Source: Diphasiastrum complanatum
Taxonomy: Eukaryota; Streptophyta; Lycopodiopsida; Lycopodiales; Lycopodiaceae
DNA length: 64,000 bases
Assembly: GCA_029204225.1 (NCBI GenBank)
Contig: CM055106.1
Span: 44,181,003-44,245,002 of the forward strand
Direction: 5' to 3'
Position 1 is the stretch's first letter, and every line of letters begins with the position of its first letter. A program made the translations under genes and the position numbers. Shown here in pieces: positions 25,026-35,608 of this stretch. The notes beneath the pieces were generated by a model, which had not been told where the DNA came from, did no database searches, and saw only the letters and a program-made list of their open reading frames with translations.

Positions 25026-26003
25026 ATGACTACCCAAAAAAATTCAATTGCAAATACAATGTCAATGCAAGCACATCGAAAATCAGTTGAGGACAACAAA
25101 CATGATGCGGAGGATTATGAGGACAATATTTTTGTTTTCAATATTGATCTTCAATTGAGCAGTACAAGGGCCGATTCAGGCAAAGAAGTTGTCAATGAGG
25201 CAAATCACTCAAGGATCCTATCTTCCTTGAGATCACCAGAATTATCACATCACATTCAACCAGAAAACTTGTCTGAAACATCTTGTGCAATGGGATTAAT
25301 AGACAAGGATACAACTGATCTATATGAATGTTTCACATTCAGTATAGAGTGCACAACAAAATGTGATGAAACTTGTATTATACAAGCTGGAAATTGTCCT
25401 AACTATAAGACGGGACAAACAATCAAAGATCCATTATATCACAATTTCCAGTTTGTGGTTCATAATATTGGAGATATCAATATTTTCAAACATGATGACA
25501 TAATCTACAAATGATTTTTTGTAGAGACTTTGAGTGAAAGAGATATCCTCACTCTTTGCAACCATCTCATTCACTTGATGTTTTTGGAAATGAATGTCCA
25601 TTCAGAATATCATTTATCATTTTCAGAGATGATCAATCAAAGCATATTAGTCCCTAAGTCGGGGATTGATTATGCCAATAATTCCTTCATGCAGGATCTT
25701 CATAGCTCAAATGCAAAGCTTATGGTTATCATCAAAGCATTTGGACTGAACAACAAAGTGACTACCCAACAACATGACAAAATCTTCAGACCAGCACAGC
25801 CATACGCAATGCTCAAATATAATCCTACAGGAATTGGATAGATCATCCAATTTGTTATGATGTCGAGGAAGCAAACAAAAGAGGATATTGTGGTATACTT
25901 TGTCCATTCCACATAGATTGATTGCCAACAAGCAATATGGTACTTCATCAAACTCTTCTTCGACCATCAGTTTTCCTCCATGGGAATGATGATTACAGTC
26001 TAA
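25026..26003 (+). pseudogene. Unrecognised ORF inside element D
   Basis: One frame runs from the ATG at 25026 to a stop near 26003 with only three internal stops (TGA at 25512, TAG at 25839, TAG near 25915), about 325 codons. The N-terminal 162 residues are hydrophilic with an acidic DAEDYEDN stretch and a Cys-containing CTTKCDETC segment. After the first stop the frame reads FFVETLSERDILTLCNHLIH and later AIWYFIKLFFDHQFSSM. No retrotransposon domain is visible. It may be a captured host sequence or a diverged Gag; I cannot tell which. Confidence 0.5.
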
Positions 26004-26154
26004 AGCCAACAAAATGACTTCAATTTGGTAGCTCTGGATCTGTAAAGAGGCAATAAATTTGTGGACAACACATCCTCATTAATCTTGACGACTTAACCAA
26101 GGCGATCAATCTGATCAGACAAGTGCCTGCATTTTTTTTTAGGACAAAAATGTT

Positions 26155-26167
26155 TAAGTAGGGGACT
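26155..26167 (+). other. Element D polypurine tract
   Basis: AAGTAGGGGACT directly before the TGTCATG start of the 3' LTR. Confidence 0.65.
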
Positions 26168-26701
26168 TGTCATGTACTACTAGTACATTAGTGCTTATCA
26201 ATGCATTAGAATATCCATTGTAAGCTTTGTAGGCCCAAAAGGAGCTATTATCCTTAAGAACAAGGTGGTTCTCTCTGTAGGCCCTCCAAAGCAACTAATA
26301 AGAATAATAGGCCAACAAGGGGCCAATGTAGTCTAAATAATACTTAACAAGGTCTAATTATCTTTCAAGATAGAAATGTTTAGTTGAGTAAGACCATTGT
26401 CTATACTAGGCAAGAGACATCATTTTGTGAATCTTTTGGCTTATTTGCAAGTGAGAGCTTCTAGCTTCCTTGTGAATGTGAGCCATAGATATCTCCATTG
26501 CTAGGTCTCATGTGTTCTATCCACATGATCAATGCTCCATTTCCATTGATTGTACTCTTTCTTTCATTGCTAATGCAATTTCATTGTGATCTCATTGTTT
26601 CTAGCTTTCTATTGATATGCTATCATGAATGTCTTGGTATCTTCTTGCTTCTAGCTTTACTTCATTGCTATTGCTATTAGTTTGGGATTTGGCACATGAC
26701 A
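26168..26701 (+). mobile_element. Element D 3' LTR
   Basis: 534 bp, nearly identical to the 5' LTR, ending GGCACATGACA and followed by the AATCA duplication. Confidence 0.92.
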
Positions 26702-27180
26702 AATCACCAATATCAAGAGAGAAGATATAGAAGAAAACAAGAGGATAGAAGAAGAAAGCTCTCCAAATATGAAAAGAACATCTGATAAGTTTCTCCACAC
26801 TGATCCTGCTATATAAAGTAGTTTGTCCACTTGCCAAATATTGTCCTAATTGGTAGTCTCCAAGTACTTACCAAAAAACCTAGTTTTATTTGACTAGATT
26901 CAATGTATCTCAATCAACCAATCAAAGTAGGTCCAAATCCAACCTTATCACTTCACCTACTTGCTAAAAATAGTAAGGACACTATTCTAGGCCTTATTGA
27001 CATAATGAAATAAATGGTGAAGTTGAAATCTAAGTTTGGCCTCCAAATTGCCAAATAGAACCAACAGAACTAGTTGACACTATAAAGTCAAGACAAGTGC
27101 ACAACAATTTTCAAGACCAATGCAAGGCAAATTGGAGAAATGTTATTTTGTGTACTTTGACCTTTTTCAAGGTTAGTTTT
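26702..27180. repeat. Dispersed repeat, copy 2 (LTR-like)
   Basis: Similar to 8690-8955 and, before the element D insertion, continuous with the gag remnant at 23170-24217. Probably the 5' LTR of that minus-strand copia. A plus-strand CTATATAAAG is present at about 26810. Confidence 0.45.
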
Positions 27181-27329
27181 TTCTCAATTTGAAGTACCTT
27201 GTTCTTGTCTCATGTCAATAATTAGATTTTTCATTTCTACTATTTTATGCAATTATATATTTTTGCTTCATCTTTCTTACTTGTTGACTTCCACACTACC
27301 TATCCTTGGATCGGTTTCTACTTGCACTA

Positions 27330-27531
27330 CCACTATCGACGCACACACTAAGCATATAGAAATTAGATGTCATTTCATTAGAGAGAAGCTTTTATCTAAA
27401 AAAAATGATGTGGTTCATTGCAAAACAGGAGATCAACTAGATAACATTTTTACAAAACCTTTGACTTCAAATAAGTTTGAGTTTTTGCTAGAAAAACTTA
27501 ATATTTGTAAAATACATTAGGCTTAAGGAGA
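27330..27531 (+). pseudogene. Copia RNase H C-terminus and polypurine tract
   Basis: Reads TIDAHTKHIEIRCHFIREKLL, then GDQLDNIFTKPLTSNKFEFL and a stop at 27520: the last part of a copia polyprotein. AAGGAGAG follows at 27524-27531 as polypurine tract. The LTR that should follow (start TGTTAAAT expected, TATTAAAT seen) fades out near 27720. Confidence 0.75.
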
Positions 27532-28668
27532 GTATTAAATTAAGTCTTAATTACATTAGGCTTTTTAACTCAACATACTATATATAATTTTTTTTTTAAA
27601 TCTTCACATGCACATATCACTCTTGTCTTGTCTGATCTTGAATGTTAATTAGTCTGTTGTTATTGATGTGTCTGATTCACTTGTTCATTTAATTCCACAG
27701 CTTGGTTTGGTCTTGTTGAATGTTGTGTTCATCTCAAACGTAGATTAGCAGTGTCTGACTACATTTTGGAGGACTGTAGGAATGATACAACTGGCAGTGA
27801 CCAACGATCATATATGAACTCCATCCATCTCATCATTGCTTTCATGCAACATGTTCTCATTGTAGCACAAGAGGGAGGAGAAGGACATGGGAAAGCCACG
27901 AGTGGGAGAAGAGCAATAGGGATACAACCTCTCTAGTAAACATGCACAAATAAAGTGTTACAATTCAGCTCATGTCACAAGAACAGAGGAGCAAATACCC
28001 CTATGTGAATTGCAACACCAAGAGATAAAAGTGATAGAAAAATGCGGAAGCTCAAATGTAGAAGCAAGAATTATCTAGTTTCTACTACTACAACATATGG
28101 CAGACAATAATTACAGATTTACTGCATGAGAATGGAAATAATGGGCGGACAAACAAATGAATCAATCAGACATAAAACATTTGCAGATTACTTTGACTAA
28201 TGCACTCTTGCATTTATATCATCTGAATTACAGATTTTCCAACATAACTTGTGCGCTGTTTGGATCTCAAACAACACATCACCATAAGAGAGCTACTTTC
28301 TCCTACGAACAACTAGTATCATGTACTAACCACACTTCTTTGTCTCTCGTTAATCCTTTATATAGAGAATGGAGAGACAATTGATCTTATCCTACTAATT
28401 AAACGAACATCCTAATTCTAATTACTTTTAGCTAGTTGTCCTTGTCCACTTATGCTTTCCTGCATTTTGTTATTCGCATTGTCTATTCACGATCAGGTTC
28501 CAATTTCGCAAAAGTGCAAAATACGCAAAAAGTGCGACAAGAGCCTAAAAATGCCTATCATGCAAATTTGGTTTTTCAAAAAATGTGAAGGCCAAAATTC
28601 CCAAAGAGAGAAGACTACCGGAAATCCTGAAGCTGCTGAAGGTTTTGGAAGTTCACAAATCTCCAACA
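27532..28668. mobile_element. LTR remnants of two opposed copia elements
   Basis: The left part (27532 to about 27720) is the LTR of the plus-strand fragment ending at 27531. The right part is the 3' LTR of the minus-strand copia at 28694: the minus-strand polypurine CCAAGAGGGAGC is followed by the LTR start TGTTGGAGATTTG at 28668, and a minus-strand CTATATAAAG lies at about 28367-28358. The border between them is not clear. Short ORFs at 27751-28384 are not supported. Confidence 0.5.
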
Positions 28669-28693
28669 GCTCCCTCTTGGACTCAAAAAACTT

Positions 28694-29326
28694 TCATCCG
28701 ATTCTCATTGATATTCTGTGCTTTTCAAACTGGATCTTGTTTTGAGACTTTGTGAGTACATCTGCCATCATGTCGAATGATTTAACATATTGAATCATCA
28801 ACTCCTTTTTATGAATCAGATCTCTAATGTGGTGGTACTTCAGTGGAATGTGCTTGGTCTTGGAGTGAAAAATAGGATCCTTGGTGAGGTGGATGGCACT
28901 TTGGCTATCCATATACATTATAGTGGGCTGAACCTGTGGCTCACTCAACTCGTTCAATAGCATTTGAAGCCACACTATCTCATTTGCTTTTTTAGATGCA
29001 GCAACATATTCCGCTTCACACGAGGACTGAGCAACCAAGGTCTGCTTCTTGCATATCCAGTTTACTATTGATCCGCAAAGCACAATACATCCACCAGAGA
29101 CAAACTTACGATCATCTCTGTTTCTAGCCTGAGTGGCATCACTGTATGCAAGTAATTCAAAATTAGAATCACTTCTAAAGGTTATCCCATACCTAGTTGT
29201 ACTTTTAATGTACTGAACGACTCTCTTGGCCATTCTCCAATGCTTCTCGCCTAGATTACCAGCGAATTGGCTAAGTGAGTATACCGCCATAGCAATGTCA
29301 GGTCTAGTGCAGACTGCTAGATACAT
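28694..29326 (-). pseudogene. Copia RNase H
   Basis: A 210-codon uninterrupted reading: MYLAVCTRPDIAMAVYSLSQ, YSDATQARNRDDRKFVSGG, SCEAEYVAASKKANE, DSQSAIHLTKDPIFHSKTKH, ADVLTK. The catalytic Asp of YSDA and the later Glu and Asp residues are present. It ends at 28694 close to the polypurine tract. Upstream RT frames are shifted. Confidence 0.88.
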
Positions 29327-30102
29327 GAGGCTGCCAATAAGGTTCTGGTACGCATTGTTGTCATTCTCCCCTTTTCTGCATCATCTTTTGGGTAGTCTTC
29401 CTTGGTCAATCTTGTTCCTACTTCCATAGGAGTGCATTTTTCTTTGCACTCAATCATCTTGTAATCTTTCAAAATCTTCAACTCATATTTTTCTTGTGTT
29501 AGGTGGAGAATTCATCTGCACCTGTCTCGGTCTATCTATAGTCCCACAAATATCCGCGCTTCTTCAAGATCTAAAATGTCAAACTCATCAGATATCTGAG
29601 TTTTTATTTTCTGGATTAATTTCAGGCAATTTCCTATTATAGAGAATCATCAACAAACAGTGTCATGAATACAAAATTGTCACCATCTTTGATTATATAT
29701 ATATTGTAGTCAGGTAACAAGGTATGCATTCCGATTGACTTAAGATAAAGATCAATTCTACTATGGCATGCTCTTGCAGTCTGTTTCAATCCATAAATGT
29801 ATTTTGTCAAATTCTGGATGATCCTTATACACAAAACCTCATGGTTGTGTCATATATATTTCTTCATCAATGTTCCCATATATGAACGCTGCTTTCACAT
29901 CAATCTGGTGAATTGCTAGATTGTATCTCGGAGCATATGCTAAGAGTGTTCTTATGCTAGCCATTTTCACTGTGGGGGAGAAGGTTTTAAAATAATCAAT
30001 TCCTTCCTTTTGTGAGAAACCTCTTGCTACTAATCTGGCTTTGTAGCGGACCACTGCACCTGCCGCATTCGTTTTCCTTTTGACAACCTCAACATGCACC
30101 AA
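29327..30102 (-). pseudogene. Copia reverse transcriptase, broken
   Basis: 30102-29839 gives VVRYKARLVARGFSQKEGID, AIHQIDVKAAFIYGNIDEEIY (motif A Asp present). 29834-29637 gives IYGLKQTARACHSRI and TLFVDDSL, a FVDD variant of YVDD. Further frames to 29327 are damaged. The start is fused to integrase at about 30100: some 200 residues of integrase C-terminus and linker are deleted between the DAAW and VHVEVVKRK segments. Confidence 0.82.
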
Positions 30103-30860
30103 GCTGCATCCATTAGCATCATGTTCTTCCTTTTCACCACACCATTATGTTGTGGGGTATGAGAAATGGTAAACTGCCTAGAACTGCCTTTCTTTCTATA
30201 TTGCTCTTTGAATTCATTGCTAGTATATCCATTGTCAGATCGTAGTGCCTTGAATTTGCTATGTAATTGTCTTTCTTCATAGGCTTGATAGCACTTGAAC
30301 TTTGCAAAGACTTCTGATTTTAATTTCAAAAAAGAAATCACAGTCATATGACTGTAATCATCAATAAATGTGACAAAATATCTTGATCATGATAATGAGT
30401 CAACTGCCATTGGTCCACACAGATCTGAGTGTACCAGCTCAAGTGGCACCTTCGCTCTGGTTGCCTGACCTGAGAAGGATTCTTGACTCTATTTCCCTAG
30501 AGTACAAATCTGATAGAAATCTAGATATGGTTGGGGTACATTTACCCCCATCACCAGACCTTCATTTTTCATCTGATAGAGCATTTTCATGTTGATATGC
30601 CCCATTCTTTTATGCCGCAGTTCTGATTCGTTGTCATGAGAGGTGGTAGCAATGCATTTTTCACTCCCTCTGAAACTGTGACCTGGTACAAATTGCCCCT
30701 TCTGGGTGCAGTTACAATGACCTTGTTAGAGCATCTGTCATGTAATCTACATTTGTTATGATCAAAATAGATCTTCATGCCCAGATTTGCCATTCTTGCG
30801 ACACATAACAAGTCCTTCTTCAATGATGGCAGGCAAGAGATCTAGATGTGCAGCATTCTG
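30030..30860 (-). pseudogene. Copia protease end and integrase core
   Basis: 30823-30587 reads DLLCVARMANLGMKIYFDHN, the region between protease and integrase. The core follows with VHSDLCGPM (first Asp), a stop, YFVTFIDDYSH, ALRSDNGYTSNEF (second Asp) and HTPQHNGVVKRKN. The catalytic Glu expected in GVVERKN is Lys here, so the enzyme would be inactive. Gag and the protease active site are missing to the right. Confidence 0.8.
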
Positions 30861-31056
30861 TTTCTCCAACTGATAGGCCTTGTCTGTGAATCCTCACACG
30901 GTTTCACACCTAGCAGACCTCTGTATGCTAGAAACCATGCACTAGTGCATCACTTTCCGTCTCCAGCCCGCCGTGAACCCCGAACTTTCAGAAGACTTTT
31001 CTTTTCCTGAAGCTCTCTTCAACAACGACATTGTACTGTGTAGACTCCCTATATGG

Positions 31057-31068
31057 CTTTGATACCAA
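31057..31068 (-). other. Copia primer-binding site, minus strand
   Basis: The plus strand reads GCTTTGATACCA, which is TGGTATCAAAGC on the minus strand: one mismatch to the tRNA-iMet PBS. It lies directly left of the LTR piece at 31072. Confidence 0.75.
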
Positions 31069-31071
31069 CTT

Positions 31072-31335
31072 AGAATTTTCTTTGAACAGAAACACGGATC
31101 ATACTACACAGTAACACAGACAGAAAACACTCTCCATAGTAAGGTCACATAGCAACTGTATTTCTCAAAATGAAATTATACTGTACATATAGTTCTTCAC
31201 TCAAGCAACCCATGCATGATCTAGGTTGCCGTTGACAGGACACGTGTCCCGTCGACTCGTCTCGTGGTGAGGTTAACTGATCCTTATCGACTGATAGGAC
31301 TCACATCATAGTACAGTAACACAGTGAATCTACTT
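31072..31335 (-). mobile_element. LTR of the 'F' copia family, copy 1
   Basis: Matches 40032-40312 over nearly its full length (GAACACAGGTCATGCTACACAG-like start, GGTTGCCGTTGA, TGTCCCGTCGACTCG, CCTTATCGACTGATAGGA). On the minus strand it starts GTTAGAGTTAAAG near 31335 and ends just before the PBS. GC-rich palindromic words (GTCGACTCG) stand out in AT-rich surroundings. Confidence 0.75.
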
Positions 31336-31339
31336 TAAC

Positions 31340-33110
31340 TCTAACTAGTAGTACCAAAGTATCATACACAGGTAGTACCAGAATGGTAGAAAGTACCTAC
31401 ATGTAGTACCAAAGCATCATATGCAGGTAGTACCAAAGTACCAAAGCATCTTATAGTACCAAAGTACCAAACATATAGAAAGTACAAGAACCCTAATTGG
31501 TAGTCTAGAGGATCAAATTGTTACATGATAGGTTCAAATAGTACCAATCTTTGGTACTCAAAAGTTTCACGAACACATAAACATTACAAAAATAGTACAA
31601 ATCTTGTAAAATTGGTAGTAACTAAAGTTTAAATTCCACCAAATGGTAAACAACACTAAAATAGTACCAAAAAGACCACAAAGGATTGTATGCGAGCTGC
31701 GAACACAAATAAATATTAAAAAAAAAGTACCCAATTTTATAGTTTTATGGGTAAAATGTGGTTATGAGAAGTCTAAATAGTACCTATTTGGTAGATTTAA
31801 AAAAAAAATGAGACACTTACTATAAAAGAAGCTAATTTGGTAGTCGGGAGGATCAGAATTGGTACACTATAAGTTATTGTAGTACCATTCTTTTGTATTC
31901 AAGAGTTTTACCATAATAAAAATAGTACCAAAATAGTACAAAATCTATAAAATTAGTACCCAACTACTGGAGTATACTACCAATTGGTGTAACAACACTA
32001 AAGCAGTACCAAAAAGGCCGAATCGTGCTGTGTGCAAACTGCAAATAAGACGAAATTTTAAAAATACAGAACTAAATGTTGTAAATTCTAAAATAAAAAT
32101 TGTACACACTATAAATCTTAGTAGACCAATTTGGATGATTTTAGAATGAAAATGAGACACCAAGTATTAAAGAACCTATTTTGGTAGTCTATTGTATCAA
32201 AAATTGTTACACAATAAGTTCTGGTAGTACCAATACAAACATTCAATACAAATATTCAAACATTCATATACAAACATTCAATACAAATATTGCTTAATTA
32301 GTAGGAATCAGTGGCAAACGACTTCGAGGCTTCAATGTTAAAACATAAAAACAAACCAACATGTACCAACAAGTACCAATAGTATCAAACTTTGGTAGTC
32401 TTAGGTCTAAAAAAATGTCAAAATGCAGTCGGACATAATTTTCTTGTTGTTGCACATTGCACGTTGAATGGCTGTTTATAAGCTTTTTAAAATACCAAAG
32501 TACCACAAATAAAATAATCAGTTGTGCAAAAACTACTGCAAGTCTCAAAGTACAAAACAATAGTTTTGAAACACCTGAAATATTACAAGTACCAAAAGTT
32601 CCAAAATATTAAAAAGCACCAAACAGCTAAATGCTAGTAGATCGAAAAGTACCAAAATGTTGCAAGCAACAAATTGAAGAAACATTTAAAAACTACCAAA
32701 ACTATCAAAAGCACCAAAGAGCAACAAACAACAGTACTTTCCGCACACTAGAAGTATAAAATGTTCCATGAGGTCCAAACAACAAAATGAAAAGTTACTT
32801 AAAAAGAATATAGAGTACCAAAAGTACCAAAAATATATCTTACACAAGTTTTCATAAGTACCAAACAGAAAATAAATAGTTGTTTATAAGCTTCTACAAG
32901 TACCAAAATAGTCGCAAAAGTTCAAAAGAGCAAAATATCAATTGAGTAAAAACTACAAAACACTTCCAAACAGCAAGAGGTGGAGTGTGTATTTGCAGAA
33001 CCAAAGAACAAAACCAAAGAATAGGAGTATCAAAGATCAATTTCAACAGTGCAAAAGAACAACAGTACCAAGAAAACGGAAATCCAAAAAAAGAAGGACC
33101 TAAGTGTCAT
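31340..33110. repeat. Satellite-like array, ~342-bp period, AGTACCAAA-rich
   Basis: A landmark segment (TTGGTAGTC, GATCA, AATTGTTACA or GGTACA, TAAGTT) recurs with TAGTC at 31501, 31841 and 32185, spacings of 340 and 344 bp, and intervening segments also align. Throughout, AGTACCAAA and close variants occur dozens of times. Related monomers are at 39841-40030 and 56290-56645. From 32250 to 33110 only the short motif remains. Minus ORFs at 31945-32560 are not supported. Confidence 0.75.
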
Positions 33111-33148
33111 CAAGAAGATGTATAGGATGCCTAACAACACTCTTTCTT

Positions 33149-33846
33149 TCAATCCTTTGTCGGCATGTCTTTTTTGTTGGGAGACACTTGAGTGTATGAG
33201 TTCCAAAAGGCATACACCAGTTCCTTGACCTGAGCCGTGATTATGCTACCTCTAGGCAATTGGCTCTTATAGGCACTCAGGGCAGAACTAGCTGCATCAA
33301 TATTTTTGCAATGAACACCCAAAGCACCTACAATTCTCGAATGAGGGAGATTCATTGTGCCATCAGCTTTATTTAGTACCATCACAAGCGAAGGTCTCTT
33401 CACGAAGAGTTCATTCGCCAAGTGGGGCACCTTAATTTGACTGAGGGTGTTACAGATGTTAGAAAAATATTGCTTTCAACAGTATTAGATGATATTTGAA
33501 GCTCCCGAAGAGTTGGTCGCAAAAGTAGTTTCTGGCTCTCTCTGAATACCGATTGAAAATTATTGTATATGTCTTCGCCAATATTTTTGTCATAGCTAAA
33601 CAGATTCATTTTCTTGTTTTGACGTCATCTACTGAAGGTTGATCTCCAAGCCTCCTAAAAAAATTTTCTTTCATTCTCTGTTCCCATTTCTTACCAGCCC
33701 AATAGTCTCTCATTGCAACTTTGTCTGCGTAGTGACAAGGTTCCATGCTGGGTCACTTGCATACGTCTCATGCATTGTAGGAAAAAATGTTGGAATATCC
33801 GAAATTGAATCTGTGAAATATATATTGTTGTCTTGAAGACTATCCA
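33149..33846 (-). pseudogene. Unrecognised protein-coding fragment, possibly host gene derived
   Basis: On the minus strand: start MDSLQDNNIYFTDSISDI at 33846; then, in a second frame, HYADKVAMRDYWAGKKWEQR and NFFRRLGDQPSVDDVKTRK; then a third frame from 33609, MNLFSYDKNIGEDIYNNFQ; then from about 33430 QIKVPHLANELFVKRPSLVM to a stop at 33149 (KKDMPTKD). CTAAC followed by CACCCTCAG near 33435 resembles an intron branch point and 3' splice site. No retroelement motif is visible. Function unknown; frameshifts suggest a pseudogene, or introns I cannot place. Confidence 0.4.
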
Positions 33847-33849
33847 TGT

Positions 33850-34135
33850 TGGAATCATCTGCTATTCTGTGCACAAACTAATCGATCAGACAAAGAGCTC
33901 GATCAAATAGATCACTATCAACAAGAAAGACCTGGATCAGCCACAATGTGATCAGAAAGAGCACGATCAGCAAGAAAGAGATTTATCAGACCATATTGAG
34001 AGATCTTGCGAAGGAGATCAGAGAGAGAGCTAGAGTGGGAGATCTTTCGAACGCACTGAGAGAGAGAGAGAGAACAAGCTAGATTGCGAGAGAGGCATAG
34101 CTAGAGCAAGAGCAAGAGAGAGAAGCCGGCGGCCA
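33850..34135 (-). other. CT-rich leader upstream of the unrecognised fragment
   Basis: On the minus strand this is CT-rich (CTCTCTCTCTC, GATCTCCCAC) with imperfect repeats of GATCAGCAAGAAAGAG on the plus strand. It has the look of a plant 5' untranslated region. No convincing TATA box was placed. Confidence 0.35.
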
Positions 34136-34365
34136 GCTGTCCCACAACAGAAGTCATTATTAAGCAATTATTAGAAATACACACTTGCAAATCTGTTACA
34201 AACAGTCATAGTCTCTTCATCTCTAGTGAATCCCATTTAGAATGTTAAACAATAAACATTTTTTTGAGTGCATTTCTATTTAAAAAAGGTAGTGTCCTTG
34301 AGAGTCCATGTTGTACCACCAAATCATGCTTTTAGCCATTGGCATATAGTAGATTTATGACATGC

Positions 34366-34480
34366 CTGTGTGGCTTGCTACAAAAGCCTATGGTAGTCCT
34401 ATGTGGCTTACAACATGGGAACTACCAACCCTACATGGTTTTCCACATGGCAGGCCTATGTGGCTTGCCACATGGTAGCT
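34366..34480. repeat. Short palindromic tandem repeat (ATGTGGCTTGCCACAT type)
   Basis: Degenerate units built around ATGTGGC-TT-GCCACAT, a 16-bp palindrome perfect at 34458-34473. Partial copies occur at about 34370, 34410 and 34440. Possibly the remnant of a hairpin-rich element. Confidence 0.5.
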
Positions 34481-34812
34481 TGCGAGCCCCACCTCTCTCT
34501 TGTTGGAGTTAATCTTACTCCTACTCATCTAACTGGCCTCCAATTCACTCATGTAAATCACTCTCTCAAAGTAGTCTGTAGAAAATGAACTATTTTTGAA
34601 ACAATCTTCAGAAATGAATTGTTTGTCACACAGTTCGTATTTTTACTTGCAATCTTCAAAAGTTGACAAAGTTTTCTACTTAACATTTCAAGCATTCTGA
34701 GCACAAAAGGTTTTTGCGAAAAATGCGACAAAGGTGTTCTACTCAAGATTTTGGACCATTTATGGCACCCAAGAAATGCGACATTTTTTTGAATAATGCG
34801 AGGAATGTGACA
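34481..34812. other. No gene; host side of solo-LTR insertion
   Basis: AT-rich spacer with minus ORF 34827-34558 that crosses into the LTR and shows no domain. The target TGACA (34808-34812) is its last five bases. Confidence 0.45.
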
Positions 34813-35465
34813 TGTGAGAGATTTCAACTAGTTTAGTCTAGTTTAGTCACATTTTGGTAAATTGTCAATAAGAGGCCAAAACTCATTTTAGACTTAGAGA
34901 TAAACTTTTTGAGGTTATATTAGTTTAAAATACATTCAATAAACACTTTTGGAAAGTGTGGGAAAGTTGGTAGTCGAGTTTGAGAGAGATTCAAATTTGA
35001 TCTTTGGGTACATTGAATCTAGACCCAAAAATAGTAGGGTTTACATTTTGGAGGGAAGCCAAGTGGCCAAATGGGGTTTGGAAACTCTATAAAAGGATGT
35101 AACTCATGGAGAGACACATCTTCTCTCTTCTATCTCTCATTTCATCATTATACATGGTTCTCTTTGGGTTCTACTACTCATTGGTGCACTATCTTGGTGT
35201 TATCTTGCAATCTTGTGTGTAGAATGATCATTTATTGCTATTTTCGGTTCCACACGTGTGAAATACAGTAGGGTACTGTAATTGTATGGACAGCAAATAT
35301 ATTTTATGTTTTGGTTCATGTTTGATTAATATCTCTTAGGGTTTGCATCTCATTTTGTATGTAGATGCTGATTTTTCTACATTGGCAGGATTGTTGGTTT
35401 GCTCCTTATTGTAACCAAAGATTTGGGACATGGATTGGATCTTGAATGATCTGAAATCCTTCACA
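34813..35465 (+). mobile_element. Solo LTR of family A
   Basis: 653 bp, TGTGAGAGATTT...ATCCTTCACA, closely similar to the LTRs at 48303 and 54170. Perfect 5-bp duplications TGACA flank it (34808-34812 and 35466-35470). No PBS follows, so internal DNA and one LTR were removed by LTR-LTR recombination. TATA box TATAAAAG at 35098; CACACGTGTG at 35251. Confidence 0.95.
35098..35105 (+). promoter_or_regulatory. TATA box of solo family A LTR
   Basis: TATAAAAG in the context CTCTATAAAAGGATG. It is conserved at 48576 and 54434 in the other family A LTRs. Confidence 0.7.
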
Positions 35466-35608
35466 TGACATAATGGAGAGTTACACGAGATACCACAAGG
35501 AATCGTCGCCAACCGCCCAAGTCTAGAGCCTGTAGTCAACATGCGAAATGACGAAGTGTAGCTTACGAAGAAGATTGACCGTAGTCAACGGTTGTAGTTA
35601 ACATATGG

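Larger units (their letters stand above)
24218..26701 (+). mobile_element. Element D: short non-autonomous LTR retrotransposon
   Basis: 2484 bp. LTRs 24218-24748 and 26168-26701 begin TGTCATGTACTACTAGTAC and end GGCACATGACA. Perfect 5-bp target duplications AATCA flank it (24213-24217 and 26702-26706). The PBS lies 5 bp inside the 5' LTR and a polypurine stretch precedes the 3' LTR. The interior of about 1.4 kb has no Gag, protease, integrase or RT signature, only a decayed ORF of unknown origin. The LTRs are very similar, with few substitutions and small indels. Confidence 0.92.

Noticed and set aside
31057-31335. 5' LTR and PBS as the start of the copia at 28694-30860
   Set aside because: The 3' LTR at 28668 has a different sequence, so the PBS/LTR and the pol remnant probably come from two families.
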